From the NCBI RefSeq assembly GCF_901709675.1, contig NC_051108.1:8630926-8694925 (forward strand): DNA of 64,000 nt. The letters are read 5' to 3'. The notes beneath the pieces are model-generated. The model ran no database searches and was not told the origin of the DNA. It was given only the letters and a program-made list of their open reading frames with translations. Positions 51,701 through 62,105 of the stretch are shown here, one piece after another. The position numbers and the translations under genes are program-made. This DNA is from Syngnathus acus (Eukaryota; Chordata; Actinopteri; Syngnathiformes; Syngnathidae). Within the stretch, counting starts at the first letter, position 1. Each line of letters begins with the position of its first letter.

Positions 51701-53407
51701 CTTCAGGCCGGCTACGTTTCAGAGATCTCTACGGAAGAGGCCGCAACTTTCACCGAATCGTGGTATTTACCACACCATATGGTGCACCACAATGGAAAGG
51801 ACAGAGTTGTCTTCAATTGTTCCTTCTCCTTCAATGGCCTCTCATTGAATGACCAACTCCTCCCGGGACCGACGCTTGGTCCAACCATGATTGGTGTCCT
51901 GATGCGGTTTCGATGTCATGCTGTCGCCATCAGCGGAGATATCAAGTCAATGTTCCATCAGATCCGCTTGATGCCAAAAGACAAACCTCTCCTACGTTTC
52001 CTGTGGCGGGACATGCAAAGAACGTCTGAACCACGGATATACCAATGGGAGGTGTTACCATTTGGAACAACGTGTAGCCCCTGTTGCGCCGTCTTCGCCC
52101 TGCAGCAGCACGTCAGAGACCACGAACCTCCAGATCCCCCCCTCACGCATGTGATCGAGCAGTCCTTCTATGTCGACAATTGCCTCCACAGTGTAAGTAA
52201 ACCAGAAGATGCCAAGGCTTTGGTCGATGACTTGCGAGCACTTCTGAGAAAGGGAGGTTTTGAGATCAGACAATGGGCCAGTAATGTGCCTGAAGTTGTC
52301 GCACACCTACCCCCTGAAGCACAATCGACTAGCAGTGAGCTATGGCTGTCCAAGGCCAGTGACAACCTTCAAGAGCCCACACTTGGACTGTGCCGGGATT
52401 GTTTGAGCGACACGTTGAGTTATAAGCATCGCTCTAACGAGCCTCTAGCTGCCACTCTACGTAACGTCTACAGCGTCCTTGCCAAGCTTTACGACCCATT
52501 GGGCTACATTGTGCCATTTACCACAAGATGTAAAGTGCTTGTCCAGGACATGTGGAAGGCTAACATTGGCTGGGATGACAAGATTCAACCATCTGAACTT
52601 CTCGGAAAATGGTTGAGTTGGGTGCAGGAAATTCCTACTCTGCAGCAACTCAAGTTATCTCGTCCCTATTCACCAGCCAGTGGAAATACCGTCAATGCAG
52701 CCCGTCATATTCACATCTTCTGTGATGCTTCAGAGCGCGCCTACGGATCAGTAGCTTACATGCAAATAACGGATGACAGACAACAAGTCTTCGTTTCCTT
52801 TGTGTTTGCCAGATCGAGAGTTGCGCCGCGTAAGCAGCTGTCCATCCCGCGTCTCGAGCTCAGCGCCGCACTTACAGGGGCACAGCTGGCAAAAGTGATC
52901 GAGACTGAGCTCACAGTAACGCCTGAGCACATCACTCTTTGGTCTGACTCCACAACAGTGCTGTACTGGATTAAATCAGAATCCTGCCGCTACAAAGTAT
53001 TTGTTGGAACACGTGTAGCAGAAATCCAGAATCTTACCAGTCCATCTCAATGGCGGTATGTTGGTAGTCTACACAATCCCGCAGATGACATAACCCGAGG
53101 ACTCACCTTGAAAGAGATGGTGCAGGATCACCGCTGGAACAAAGGTCCACATTTCCTCCTTTTGCCAGAGAGAGAGTGGCCCATCATGCCCTCATCTGAG
53201 GCAGAACCAGACACTACCGAGTTAAGGAAGTCAGCCTTCGTGGGAGCAGTCTCCAGCGCCTTGCCCACACAACATCCTGACCTGAGTAAGTTCTCCACTT
53301 GGCAAGAGCTTCTTCAGGAAACCGCTAGCTCCCTTCATGGGGCGGCCAACACTAACACCACAGCAAAGTGTTCAGCAACAGATTTCCTTCAAGCAGAGAA
53401 GCTTATG
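48794..53407 (+). CDS. BEL/Pao gag-pol: gag, protease, RT, RNase H
   Basis: One open frame of about 1,538 codons up to the LINE-C junction. Residues 90-175 form a Glu/Lys-rich coiled coil; 200-330 is proline-rich. 345-535 is the BEL-type gag domain (DUF1759). Zinc knuckles lie at 590-603 (C-x2-C-x4-H-x4-C) and 624-636. The aspartic protease motif is AVLDDGSERTI (about 706-715). RT has SGDIKSMFHQ (D1049) and FYVDNCL (1125-1131; YVDN, a variant of YVDD). RNase H has FCDAS (D1311), RLELSAA (E1355) and WSDST (D1385). No internal stop occurs. The reading frame continues exactly at 56970 past LINE-C, so only that insertion breaks it. Confidence 0.95.
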
Positions 53408-53645
53408 ACTTAGACTTAGACTTAGACAGAACTTTATTGTCATTTTGTCAACACTAGGTGTGTACAAAACGAAATTTCGTTCCATACGGCTTTCAACAAT
53501 GTAGTGGTATTTCGGCTGGTTAAAAAAGTGACATTCTATATAAAAATATGAAATAAGATAATTATAAAGTACAAAGTGCAGCAGTGATAAAGTATGTAAA
53601 CAGTGCAGGAGACAAAAGCAGTATTTACAAGTGTGCAGAGGAATG

Positions 53646-55181
53646 CTACGTTTGAATGTTCAACAGTCTGACGACAGCAGGGAAAAAACTATTGCAGAAC
53701 CTGGTGGACCTGCAGCGGATGCTGCGAAACCTCTTCCCAGAGGGCAGCAGGGAGAACAGTCCATGGTGGGGGTGTGATGGGTCACTGATAATATTACGGG
53801 CTCGGGACACGCAGCGCTGGGATGACAAGTCCTGAATGGAGGGAAGAGGAGCCCCGATGATCCTCTCTGCTGTCCTCACCACTCTCCTCAGGTTCTTCCA
53901 ATCGGAGGCGCTGCAACCTCCACACCACACCGAGAGACAGCTTGTCAGAATGCTCTCTATGGTGCTTCGGTAGAACGTCCTCATGATGGGTGGGGGCAGG
54001 TGGGCTCTCCTCATCCTCCGCAGGAAGTACAAGCGCTTCTGTGCCCTCTTGACCAGTGTTGTGGTGTTCACAGTCCAGGTGAGGTCGTCTGTGATGTGGA
54101 CCCCCAGGAATTTAGTGCTGCTGACCACCTCCACAGCTGAGCTGTTGATGATCAGTGGAGCGTGGTGAGGCTGGTTCTTCCTGAAGTCGACGATGATCTC
54201 CTTCGTCTTCTCCACATTCAGGATCAGGCTATTTTCTCTGCACCAGCCCACCAACTGCTCCACCTCCTCTCTGTAGTCCAGGTCGTTGTTGTCCCTGATG
54301 AGGCCCACCACCGTTGTGTCGTCTGCAAACTTCACGATGTGATTGGTGGTGAACCTGGGGGCGCAGTCGTGTGTCATCAGGGTGAACAGCAGGGGGCTCA
54401 GGACGCAGCCCTGAGGGGAGCCTGTGCTGAGGGTGATGACATCTGAGGTGTTCTGTCCGACCCGGACTGACTGAGGTCTGTTGGTGAGGAAGTCTAGCAG
54501 CCAGTTCCGAAGGGGGGTGCTGAAGCCCAGGTGTTCCAGTTTTTCCACCAGATGTTGTGGAATGATGGTGTTAAACGCTGAGCTGAAGTCCAGGAACAGC
54601 AACCGCACGTGGGTGTTCCTCTCCTCCAGGTGAGCCAGGCTCAGGTGAAGAACGGAGGAGATGGCATCCTCAGTAGAGCGGTTCTGCCGGTAGGCAAACT
54701 GGAACGGATCGAATGTTGGGGGGAGTCTGGAGACGATGTGATCTTTGAGCAGCCTTTCGAAGCACTTCATCATGATGGGAGTCAGTGCCACAGGTCTGTA
54801 GTCATTCCATGAGGTGATTTGAGGTTTCTTCGGCACCGGAATGATGGAGGCAGCCTTGAAGCACACTGGCACTTTGGCTTGGTCCAGCGAGATGTTAAAA
54901 ATGTCTGTGATGACACCAGCCAGCTGGCCTGCACATTCCTTGAACACCCGCCCAGGTATGTTGTCGGGGACTGGGGCCTTACGTGGGTTGACTCTTCTCA
55001 GAGTCTTCCACACGTCGGCTGAGTCAAGGCAGAGGGCCTCCTCTTCCTGGTGGGGAACAGTTTTAACTGCAGGAGTGCTGTTTAGTGCCTCAAAACGCCC
55101 AAAGAAGTTATTTAGACCATTTAGGAAGTCAGCATCAACCTCACCCACCGGGGGGGAGGGTAAGTTGTAGTCCGTGATCAC
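53646..55181 (-). CDS. LINE-C reverse transcriptase
   Basis: Minus-strand frame of 511 codons from an internal Met. It begins at the linker (ITDYNLPSPPVGEV) and carries the full [74 protein letters not shown] and the active-site [11 protein letters not shown], then the thumb and C-terminal [14 protein letters not shown]. It is the only complete RT of the family in this window. The upstream endonuclease is in the same frame but separated by one TGA at about 55194-55196 (TGG to TGA at MWQGIR). Without that stop the two would be continuous. Confidence 0.93.
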   Translation of the reverse strand: MITDYNLPSPPVGEVDADFLNGLNNFFGRFEALNSTPAVKTVPHQEEEALCLDSADVWKTLRRVNPRKAPVPDNIPGRVFKECAGQLAGVITDIFNISLDQAKVPVCFKAASIIPVPKKPQITSWNDYRPVALTPIMMKCFERLLKDHIVSRLPPTFDPFQFAYRQNRSTEDAISSVLHLSLAHLEERNTHVRLLFLDFSSAFNTIIPQHLVEKLEHLGFSTPLRNWLLDFLTNRPQSVRVGQNTSDVITLSTGSPQGCVLSPLLFTLMTHDCAPRFTTNHIVKFADDTTVVGLIRDNNDLDYREEVEQLVGWCRENSLILNVEKTKEIIVDFRKNQPHHAPLIINSSAVEVVSSTKFLGVHITDDLTWTVNTTTLVKRAQKRLYFLRRMRRAHLPPPIMRTFYRSTIESILTSCLSVWCGGCSASDWKNLRRVVRTAERIIGAPLPSIQDLSSQRCVSRARNIISDPSHPHHGLFSLLPSGKRFRSIRCRSTRFCNSFFPAVVRLLNIQT

Positions 55182-55193
55182 CCGTATGCCTTG

Positions 55194-56450
55194 TCACATA
55201 CTCCTGGTGTTATTGGCGTCGTGGAAAAAATCCTGAATTTTCCGACTGTGGCTTCGCTTTGCTAGCCTGATGGCACGGTTCAAGTTGGCTCTCGCTGTCC
55301 TCAGTGCCTCCTTGTCGCCAGACTTGAAGGCTGAGTTCCGTGCTCGTAGCGTATGACGTACATCCTCAGTCATCCAGGGTCGTTGGTTGGCTCGGGTGAT
55401 GATGTTCTTAGTGGTGCTGACGTCCTCGGAGCATTTGTTGATGTAGGCTGACACAGTCATGGCGTACTCATCAATGTCGATCTGATTGTCATATGTTGCT
55501 GCTGATTTGAACATGTCCCAGTCAGAGCACTCAAAGCAGTCCTGGAGTGCCTCCATGGCCCCCTCAGACCACACCCTCACCTGCTTCACTGTGGGTTTTG
55601 CTCTGATCAGCAGGGGCCTGTATGCAGGGATTAGCATAACAGATAGGTGGTCTGAAGAGCCGAGGTGGGGGCGGGGGGCTGCTCTGAATGCATCCTTTAT
55701 ATTGGTGTAAACCAAGTCCAGAGTGTTCTCTCCCCGAGTTGGAAAATCCACGTGTTGGTAAAAATGAGGGAGAATAGTCTTCATGCTAGCCTGGTTGAAG
55801 TCCCCAGCAATGATGAAAACCCCCTCTGTGTGCGTGGATTGCAGCTCACTGATTGTCCGATAGAGAACCCTCATGGCCTCTTTAGTGTTAGCGCTAGGAG
55901 GCACGTACACAGCCGTGATGCTAACAACAGTAAACTCTCTGGGCAGGTAGAAGGGTCTGCAGTTAACAGTCAAAAGCTCGATGTCCGAAGAGCAGAAGCT
56001 GGCGACAGATCTAGCATTTTTGCACCAGTTGTTGTTGATGTAGACACACAGCCCGCCTCCTCGGGATTTACCGCTTAGCTCGCTGTTTCTGTCGGCGCGG
56101 AATGTAGCGAGCCCCTCCAGGCTAACGGCGTTGTCCGGCATTGATGAGTTCAGCCATGTCTCCGTCAGGATGAGAGCGCAGCAGTTTCTAACTTCCCTCT
56201 TTGAAGAGAGTTCCAGTTTTAGATGGTCCATTTTATTATCCAGTGAGCGGACGTTGGAGAGGAAGATGGATGGAAGCGGCGGTTTGTAGGGGTTAGCTCT
56301 AAGCTTAGCCGTTAGCCCACCTCGACAGCCGCGCTTTCGCCGCCGGTCACACCGCCTACGCTTACTCCTCCTCCGGCGTGTGCTGCCCGGCGAGCCCGCT
56401 GCGTCGTGAGCTTCTGGGGCTAGCGCCCTAAGCACTCCGAGGCTACGCAA
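55194..56450 (-). CDS. LINE-C endonuclease, 5' part truncated by insertion
   Basis: 418 codons ending at the nonsense codon. Basic region [20 protein letters not shown], then a full APE-type endonuclease ([50 protein letters not shown]). The native N-terminus lies beyond the 56465-56778 insertion, at 56726-56962, starting MAATQLAAAATG. The insertion and the stop mean no full-length protein can be made. Confidence 0.9.
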   Translation of the reverse strand: MRSLGVLRALAPEAHDAAGSPGSTRRRRSKRRRCDRRRKRGCRGGLTAKLRANPYKPPLPSIFLSNVRSLDNKMDHLKLELSSKREVRNCCALILTETWLNSSMPDNAVSLEGLATFRADRNSELSGKSRGGGLCVYINNNWCKNARSVASFCSSDIELLTVNCRPFYLPREFTVVSITAVYVPPSANTKEAMRVLYRTISELQSTHTEGVFIIAGDFNQASMKTILPHFYQHVDFPTRGENTLDLVYTNIKDAFRAAPRPHLGSSDHLSVMLIPAYRPLLIRAKPTVKQVRVWSEGAMEALQDCFECSDWDMFKSAATYDNQIDIDEYAMTVSAYINKCSEDVSTTKNIITRANQRPWMTEDVRHTLRARNSAFKSGDKEALRTARANLNRAIRLAKRSHSRKIQDFFHDANNTRSM

Positions 56451-56464
56451 ACAGACTAGGGTAG

Positions 56465-56643
56465 TTTAGTTTAGTTTAGTTTATTGTTTAGCACATATTA
56501 TTATAACAAATAACAGTGCAGGGAGGGAGACGAAGCCTAGGGCTTGTAAGGAGCTCCACTCCTGTATAATCAAAGTGCACAACAAACAAAGTGCTGTGAC
56601 ATCAAATATTATTCAAGTGTTTAAGAAAGAAAAAAATAATAAT

Positions 56644-56693
<50 letters not shown>

Positions 56694-56778
56694 GAATAAA
56701 CATCAATGAATAAACACAAGCATAACTAGCTAAATATTAAATCGTCATATTTTATATATGCATATATACGAAAAAGCG
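56465..56778 (-). mobile_element. Retroelement 3' end inserted in LINE-C
   Basis: Interrupts LINE-C between sequences that are contiguous in LINE-B (31675-31690). On the plus strand it starts with four TTTAG units, i.e. an antisense (CTAAA)n tail, followed by 'agggagggagacgaagcc' and a (TA)n run at 56648-56690. The family was not named. Confidence 0.7.
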
Positions 56779-56969
56779 TGGCTACGAGTCCGAAAACACT
56801 TGATGACCGTACCTCCAGCAGGCGCTGGCGATCATACACTAATCTACTGGATGGATAAACTAAACTTTGTGTTGTTTGTAGTGTCCTAGGCGACATATTT
56901 TGTGAAAATACTTGTCGATTGCTGAGACCCGTAGCGGCCGCGGCCAACTGGGTCGCCGCCATCTTGGAT

Positions 56970-58316
56970 ATGCTTCAAAAGGCCCAAGAAGACTGCTTTG
57001 CTGATGAATTGAGAGCCCTCAAAGTTGGACGTGCGCTTCCGTTAAACAGTCGTCTTATATCCCTGTCACCAGAATACGACAAAACCACAGAGCTGCTGAG
57101 AGTCGGTGGTAGATTGAGGTATGCTGAAGGACTAGACCTGGATACCATCCACCCAGTTATCATGGACCCAAGTCATCATGTGACTAAGCTCATCATTAAG
57201 AATGCTGATGATTCTCTACTACACCCGGGACCAGAACGCGTGCTTGCTGAGCTCAGACGCCGGTTCTGGATAATTCGTGGTCGAGAGGCCATTAGAAAGC
57301 ATCAATATACATGCCTGGAGTGTCGACGATGGAGAGCAAAACCGGATGTACCGAAGATGGCTGATTACCCACCAGCTCGACTACGATTCTATAAGCCACC
57401 ATTCTATTCAACAGGAGTTGACTGCTTTGGACCTTTTCAAGTGAGGATCGGTCGCCGCACTGAGAAAAGGTGGGGTATAGTGTATAAGTGCATGACAACT
57501 CGCTCGGTACACCTGGATCTGTTGGAGAGCCTGGACACGGACGCTTTCCTGTTGTCTTTGAGAAGATTCATTTCTCGACGTGGGAGACCATTTGAGCTTC
57601 TCATGGACAATGGCACCAACTTTGTCGGTGGTGAGGGGGAGTTGCGTGAAGCCGTCGTTGCCATGGCACCTGAGTTGAAAGACCAACTTGCTGAACAGCA
57701 AATATCCTTCCGATTCAATCCTCCTAGTGCGCCGCACTTTGGTGGCACATGGGAGAGGGAAGTGAGATCAATCAAGTCTGCGCTCCGTGTTGTCCTTAGA
57801 GACCAGACTGTTCCTGAATCTGTCCTTATGACAACTCTAGTGGAAGTTGAAGGGATATTAAATGCAAAACCACTCGGCTATTTGTCATCAGATGCCTCGG
57901 ATCCTGACCCAGTCACACCTAACCTCCTCCTTATGGGTCGTCACGATTCATCCCTTCCTCAAGCTGTCTATGACCCCAGTGACCTAGGAAGGAGACGATG
58001 GAGGCACAGTCAATTCATCGCCGATCGTTTCTGGGCATCCTTCATCAGTCACTACCTTCCAGGGCTCCAAGAGCGTAGTAAGTGGAGGAAAGATGGTAAG
58101 GCACTCTCCATAGGCGACGTTGTCCTAATCGTGGATCCTCAACTCCCCCGCGCATCAAGGCCCGTAGGCCGGATTACCCTGACGCATTCAGGAGCAGATG
58201 GACGCATTCGGACTGCCACGGTTCAGGTAAAAGACCGCATCTATGTTCGTCCTGTCGCCAGACTCATTCTTCTTCCAGCTGTTGACGACAAGGACGAAGA
58301 AGGGACAACCAAATAG
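56970..58316 (+). CDS. BEL/Pao integrase and C-terminal domain
   Basis: Continues gag-pol in the same frame after LINE-C; the frame open from 56919 uses 17 LINE-derived codons, so 56970 is the native resumption. A zinc-binding region shows LLHPGPERVLAELRRRFW and CLEC; the usual first His of HHCC is not evident. Catalytic residues follow: VDCFGPFQ (D), LLMDNGTNFVG (D) and HFGGTWERE (E), 48 residues between second D and E. Then comes the DUF5641-like tail (WRHSQFIADRFW; LSIGDVVLIVD). Stop at 58314-58316. No envelope ORF follows. Confidence 0.93.
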   Translation: MLQKAQEDCFADELRALKVGRALPLNSRLISLSPEYDKTTELLRVGGRLRYAEGLDLDTIHPVIMDPSHHVTKLIIKNADDSLLHPGPERVLAELRRRFWIIRGREAIRKHQYTCLECRRWRAKPDVPKMADYPPARLRFYKPPFYSTGVDCFGPFQVRIGRRTEKRWGIVYKCMTTRSVHLDLLESLDTDAFLLSLRRFISRRGRPFELLMDNGTNFVGGEGELREAVVAMAPELKDQLAEQQISFRFNPPSAPHFGGTWEREVRSIKSALRVVLRDQTVPESVLMTTLVEVEGILNAKPLGYLSSDASDPDPVTPNLLLMGRHDSSLPQAVYDPSDLGRRRWRHSQFIADRFWASFISHYLPGLQERSKWRKDGKALSIGDVVLIVDPQLPRASRPVGRITLTHSGADGRIRTATVQVKDRIYVRPVARLILLPAVDDKDEEGTTK

Positions 58317-58349
58317 ACTTTCTCCCATTCATTCAACTGCCACGTGGAC

Positions 58350-58364
58350 AGTTGGGGGCGGCTT
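58350..58364 (+). promoter_or_regulatory. Polypurine tract
   Basis: AGTTGGGGGCGGCTT immediately upstream of the 3' LTR, G-rich as expected for plus-strand priming. It is short and interrupted by pyrimidines. Confidence 0.6.
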
Positions 58365-59024
58365 TGTCCGAAAGTCTATTGATCCGACACCGACTTTTCC
58401 GAGGTGCACTTGAATGCCTCCTCAGAAAGCGGGACACTTATGAGAACGCTGCGCGCTCCTTTGTTGGTCTCGCGCTTAGGGAGGAAAACGGACTTACGAA
58501 ACCCCTTTTTCCCGTGACATTTGTGTGCGTTTATGAAACCCCAGGTGAGTTATGCAGGCTGGCCTGTACACTTGGGGGAGCGAACATATCTTTGTTTACT
58601 TCCTGTTGCTGGTACGAGCGGATATAACTTGTATGGGATAAGTGCGTGGTTAGTGGCTTCGCACGGGGTGCCGCCATGTTGTCTGCGTACTATCGTCATA
58701 TGTTTGTCAAACGTGTGCCTATAGCGTTAGAAATGTATTACTGTGTTTAGTTCAGTTGTGTACTATACGTTGTTATTACCGACACCGAGTGCCGTCGGCC
58801 AGCAGTGCACGTCTTAAAGCGGCAGCAACGCACTTATTGAATGTACATTAAGGGTGGTAGCAGTGGTAAAGTTTGTTGCCCTGTATATCAGTTGTTGTTG
58901 CTTGCATTGTGCTGTTGTGGTTGAGATGCCCTACATGGCTGTTTATGCATATGTTTATTAGATGATGTAATCTGACTGTCATAATCTGATTACATTATTT
59001 CTCTTTGTTTTCCTTCTGTATAGA

Positions 59025-59084
<60 letters not shown>

Positions 59085-59221
59085 GTACACACTCAAACCC
59101 ACTAACATACACTCCTGGAAACCTATATACTCACTGCTGTTGAGAATAAAGTTGATGCAAGATTCTCTGACCGGACTCGTCCATAGTGCTCCATCCCTAA
59201 CCACTAATCCACATCCTTACA
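58365..59221 (+). repeat. BEL/Pao 3' LTR
   Basis: 857 bp. Differs from the 5' LTR by a longer (CA)n (about 59026-59083), one extra GTT and three substitutions. Followed by ATGAT at 59222-59226. Confidence 0.95.
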
Positions 59222-59226
59222 ATGAT

Positions 59227-60590
59227 ATAATCTATTGTGCTCTTGCAGCCACCCGAACTGTATGTTACTAATTTGGCTTTGTCCTTCTTGAAAAGCGTGT
59301 TGCACAGCACCAGCTCCAGTGCGTCGCCGAACTCCAGGATCCTCTCTCCCTCTGCGTTCCGCATGCTGTACCCCTGTCCCCCATGTACCCCCTCAAAGCC
59401 ATCTGACTCCCTCCCCACGTGTCCATTCAGATCACCTCCCAGAATTATAACCTCATTCTGGGGGATCCCTGACAGCACCATGATGGCCTTGTCCCAGAAC
59501 GCATCCTTCTCGTCCTGACTTCTGCCAACTTGAGGGTCATAGATTGAAATTACGTTTGTCAGTCGCTTCCCAACGATCAACTTCACAATGATGATCCGCT
59601 CATTTACCCTGCTAATGCTTAGCACTTGATCTATCCACTTTTCAGCAATAAGTACTCCAACACCACCAGTCCCTTCGTTGCAGCCTTGCCAGAAGAACTA
59701 CCTTCTGCCGATTGCATCCAGCATCCTTGCACTTCCACCCTTCCATCTCGACTCCTGGACACAGCAGACATCCACCCTTCTTCTGTGTAGAGCCTCAACC
59801 ACCTCCCCCGATCGGTGTGACATGCTGCCGATGTTCCATGTAGCCACCCTAACACGTGCCTCCTGCCCCTCTCTGTTCCGGTTCAGGCCTCCCCGCAGTC
59901 CATCGGGCTGAGGGCCGTCATATAATCTACCTGCGGTTTGGCCTCCTTTTCCATCATTCTTTTTGTCGTAGGCTGATGAAAATGCCCACGGAGTACTTAA
60001 GGCTGTACCCCGCCTCTCCTGTGTTTGTCTAGCCATACTGAGAATTTTTGGAGCAAAACATTTTACAGCCGGATGCCCTTCCTGACACCAACCCAAGGGG
60101 AAATTGATTTTCTGTAGGGGTTGACTCCCTTAGCCCATTCCTCTCCCGAGGAGCCCACTGGGCAGTGGTACTATTTAACCCATAGTTGGGGGCTGGTTCG
60201 TGGGCACCAGGGCGTGTCCACACACCGGTGGGCCTGCGTGCCGCACGTCTAGGGGCCAAACCTCCTCTGAGTCCCTTGTAGTTTAGCCTGGGTCCGTGTT
60301 GTACCCACCCGGTTACCATGTGTCGCCGCGTGGAGGCACTACATAGGGCTTGCTGTTAGAGAGGCTATGTACTGGCAGGGAGAGACTTACGCACTTGGCT
60401 CTCCCGTTCGCATACTGCTAGCCAGCGGTGAGGGTTGACAGTGAGAAGTGACTGGGCACTCCACCAACACACTAGACGCATCACAACAACCCGACTTGGT
60501 GTTATGAAGTCAGACACACTTATGAAGTCAGACACACCTTATGAAGTCAGACACACTTATGAAGTCAGACACACATATATACTTTATATA
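59227..60590 (-). pseudogene. RTE LINE, segment 3 (endonuclease and 5' region)
   Basis: Minus strand. 59698-60096 includes the endonuclease start (RVATWNIGSMSHRSGEVVEA; RVDVCCVQESRWKGG). A frameshift near 59690 leads to 59227-59625, with ILGGDLNGHVGRESDGF and IDYIIV, where the BEL element was inserted. Upstream 60100-60330 is the 5' leader with the module shared with the LINE at 14.3 kb. The exact 5' end between 60330 and 60590 is uncertain. Inactive because of frameshifts and nested insertions. Confidence 0.8.
60503..60575 (+). repeat. Four tandem units of about 19 bp
   Basis: TTATGAAGTCAGACACACx repeated four times, ending in ATATATAC. Confidence 0.9.
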
Positions 60591-61027
60591 TCGTTTTATG
60601 GGTCTGTGGAATATTTTGAATATTTAGACGTCAGCGGCGCGGCACATACGTGGCATCGTTTCCATAAAGGACAATCGATGGACTTAATGAATTGGAGTGA
60701 CACAGATAGTTTCATAAACGTGTTATTTATGTAATAGTTTTTTGAATAACTCTGAATGTTACATCAGGCCCGTCCTCAGCTCTTCATTTGTGTTTATGTC
60801 ACATTAGTATACCTATCGTTTAGCCTGTTGTTGCTCGTTCATGTCTGTTCTTGGTGTTGGATTTTTCGGATAAATTTCCCCAAAATGCGACTTATACTCC
60901 GGAGTGACATATATATATTTTTTTTCACTTTATTGTGCATTTTATGGCTAATGCGCCGTATATTCCGGAGCGACTTTTAGTTCGAAAAATACGGTAGTTA
61001 TATATACACTTAATCTGTCAAGAAGTC

Positions 61028-61130
61028 CATCCATCCATCCATCTTCTTCCGCTTATCCGGGGTCGGGTCGCGGGGGCAGCAGCTTCAGGAGGGACTCCCA
61101 GACTTCCCTCTCCCCAGCCACTTCATCTAA
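61028..61130 (-). repeat. LINE/SINE 3' end with (CCAT)n
   Basis: CCATCCATCCATC followed by 'cgcttatccggggtcggg' and 'ccagacttccctctcccca': a widespread fish retroelement 3' end in antisense, cut by the hAT at 61133. Confidence 0.65.
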
Positions 61131-61432
61131 CTCAGTGGTTCCCAAAGTGGGCGGTGGAAAGATCTGGGGGGGGCGGTGAGGAAGAAAGGGGCGGTAGGGG
61201 GGCGGCAGTCAATTTGTACACAACACGCCGCTCTGGCCCAGTCAGATCCGACAGCATAGACTACAAAAGCAAAAGCTCAGGTTTGTAATTTCAAGCTTGT
61301 AATGTTCAGAATTTATCTTATAATAAAAACCGCATTCTGGCGGTCAACATCATCTTGAGTTCAAGTCAACATGAAATTGGGGACTCGCCAGAACGCGCCG
61401 TGTTGTGTTGTGTTGTGTTGAGCTGGTTAGGG

Positions 61433-61880
61433 CAGTGGTCCCCAACCACCGGGCCGCGGACCGGTACCGGTCCGTGGGTCACTTGGTACCGGGCCGCCAA
61501 GCCGCACAGAATTTTTTTTTTTATCGACGATCAATTAATTCAGGTCAAGACACTCGTCCCGGTCACGTGACATGTTTCCCCAGTCGAGCCCGCAAAGCTA
61601 ATATGTGGCGACAGGCTAACTAACCAGGCAGTGAAGCATTCAAAACTGCTTCAACACATGGAGACCAAGCATCCTGCAATAAAAGACAAACCTTAAATCA
61701 CTTCGGGTGTCATTGTCTCCGATTACGTCTAGATGGGACCGGCTCGTTTCTGAGAAACAAACTCAGTGCTCCCACTAATTCAACGTAATGGTAATGATAT
61801 TATAAATGTATTATTTATTTATTTATATAAATGTATTATTTATTTATTTATATAAATGTATTATTTATTTATAAAAAATC
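61433..61880 (+). mobile_element. Second hAT fragment, nested
   Basis: CAGTGGTCCCCAACCACCGG end of the family seen at 25625. Coding remnants near 61620-61695 read KLLQHMETKHPAIKDK (BED-finger end). Followed by a threefold repeat of TATTTATTTATATAAATGTA units (61803-61875). Right end not found. Confidence 0.65.
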
Positions 61881-61898
61881 TCTGACTGCTATCAAGTG

Positions 61899-62105
61899 CT
61901 GTGGAACAAGGTCAAGATGTACTTCATTGCCTTCCCAACATCATATTTAGTAGAACGGGGCTTCAGTGCAGTCACCTTGCTTCTTTCCAAGCAAAGAAAC
62001 CGACTGAAAATTACTGACCGCGGGGATCTACGACTTCTTCTTAGTGAGTTCCAGCCTGATGTTGAGAAGCTTATGTCCCTGCACCAAGCACATCCATCCC
62101 ATTAA
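61899..62105 (+). pseudogene. hAT C-terminal dimerisation segment
   Basis: Reads FPTSYLVERGFSAVTLLLSK then RNRLKITDRGDLRLLL and LMSLHQAHPSH: the conserved C-terminal hATC motif of ZBED/SCAND3-like transposases, ending at its natural stop. The rest of the enzyme is missing. Confidence 0.85.

Larger units (their letters stand above)
53408..56968 (-). mobile_element. LINE-C inserted in BEL/Pao
   Basis: Same family as LINE-A/B. Antisense, (GTCTAA)n tail at 53408-53426, 5' end CAAGATGGCGGC at about 56957-56968. TATG flanks both sides (53404-53407, 56969-56972). It is nearly full length, with a 314-bp insertion at 56465-56778. Confidence 0.93.
47935..59226 (+). mobile_element. Complete BEL/Pao retrotransposon with ATGAT duplication
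   Basis: Two LTRs, a primer binding site, gag-pol with protease, RT, RNase H and integrase, and a polypurine tract. ATGAT flanks both ends (47935-47939, 59222-59226). Inserted in the endonuclease-RT linker of the RTE LINE and later interrupted by LINE-C (53408-56968). Confidence 0.95.
43837..60994. mobile_element. Outer TIR element (Tc1/pogo-like MITE) hosting the nest
   Basis: Left end TCGTATTTTTCGGACTATAG after TA (43835-43836); right end, inverted, TTCGAAAAATACGG before TA (60995-60996). Internal repeats with 'ttggagtgacacaga' occur at 44177, 44737 and 60690, on both sides of the inserted RTE element. This supports one element of about 1.4 kb expanded to 17 kb. A further end fragment lies at 63752-63915. 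Confidence 0.65.
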
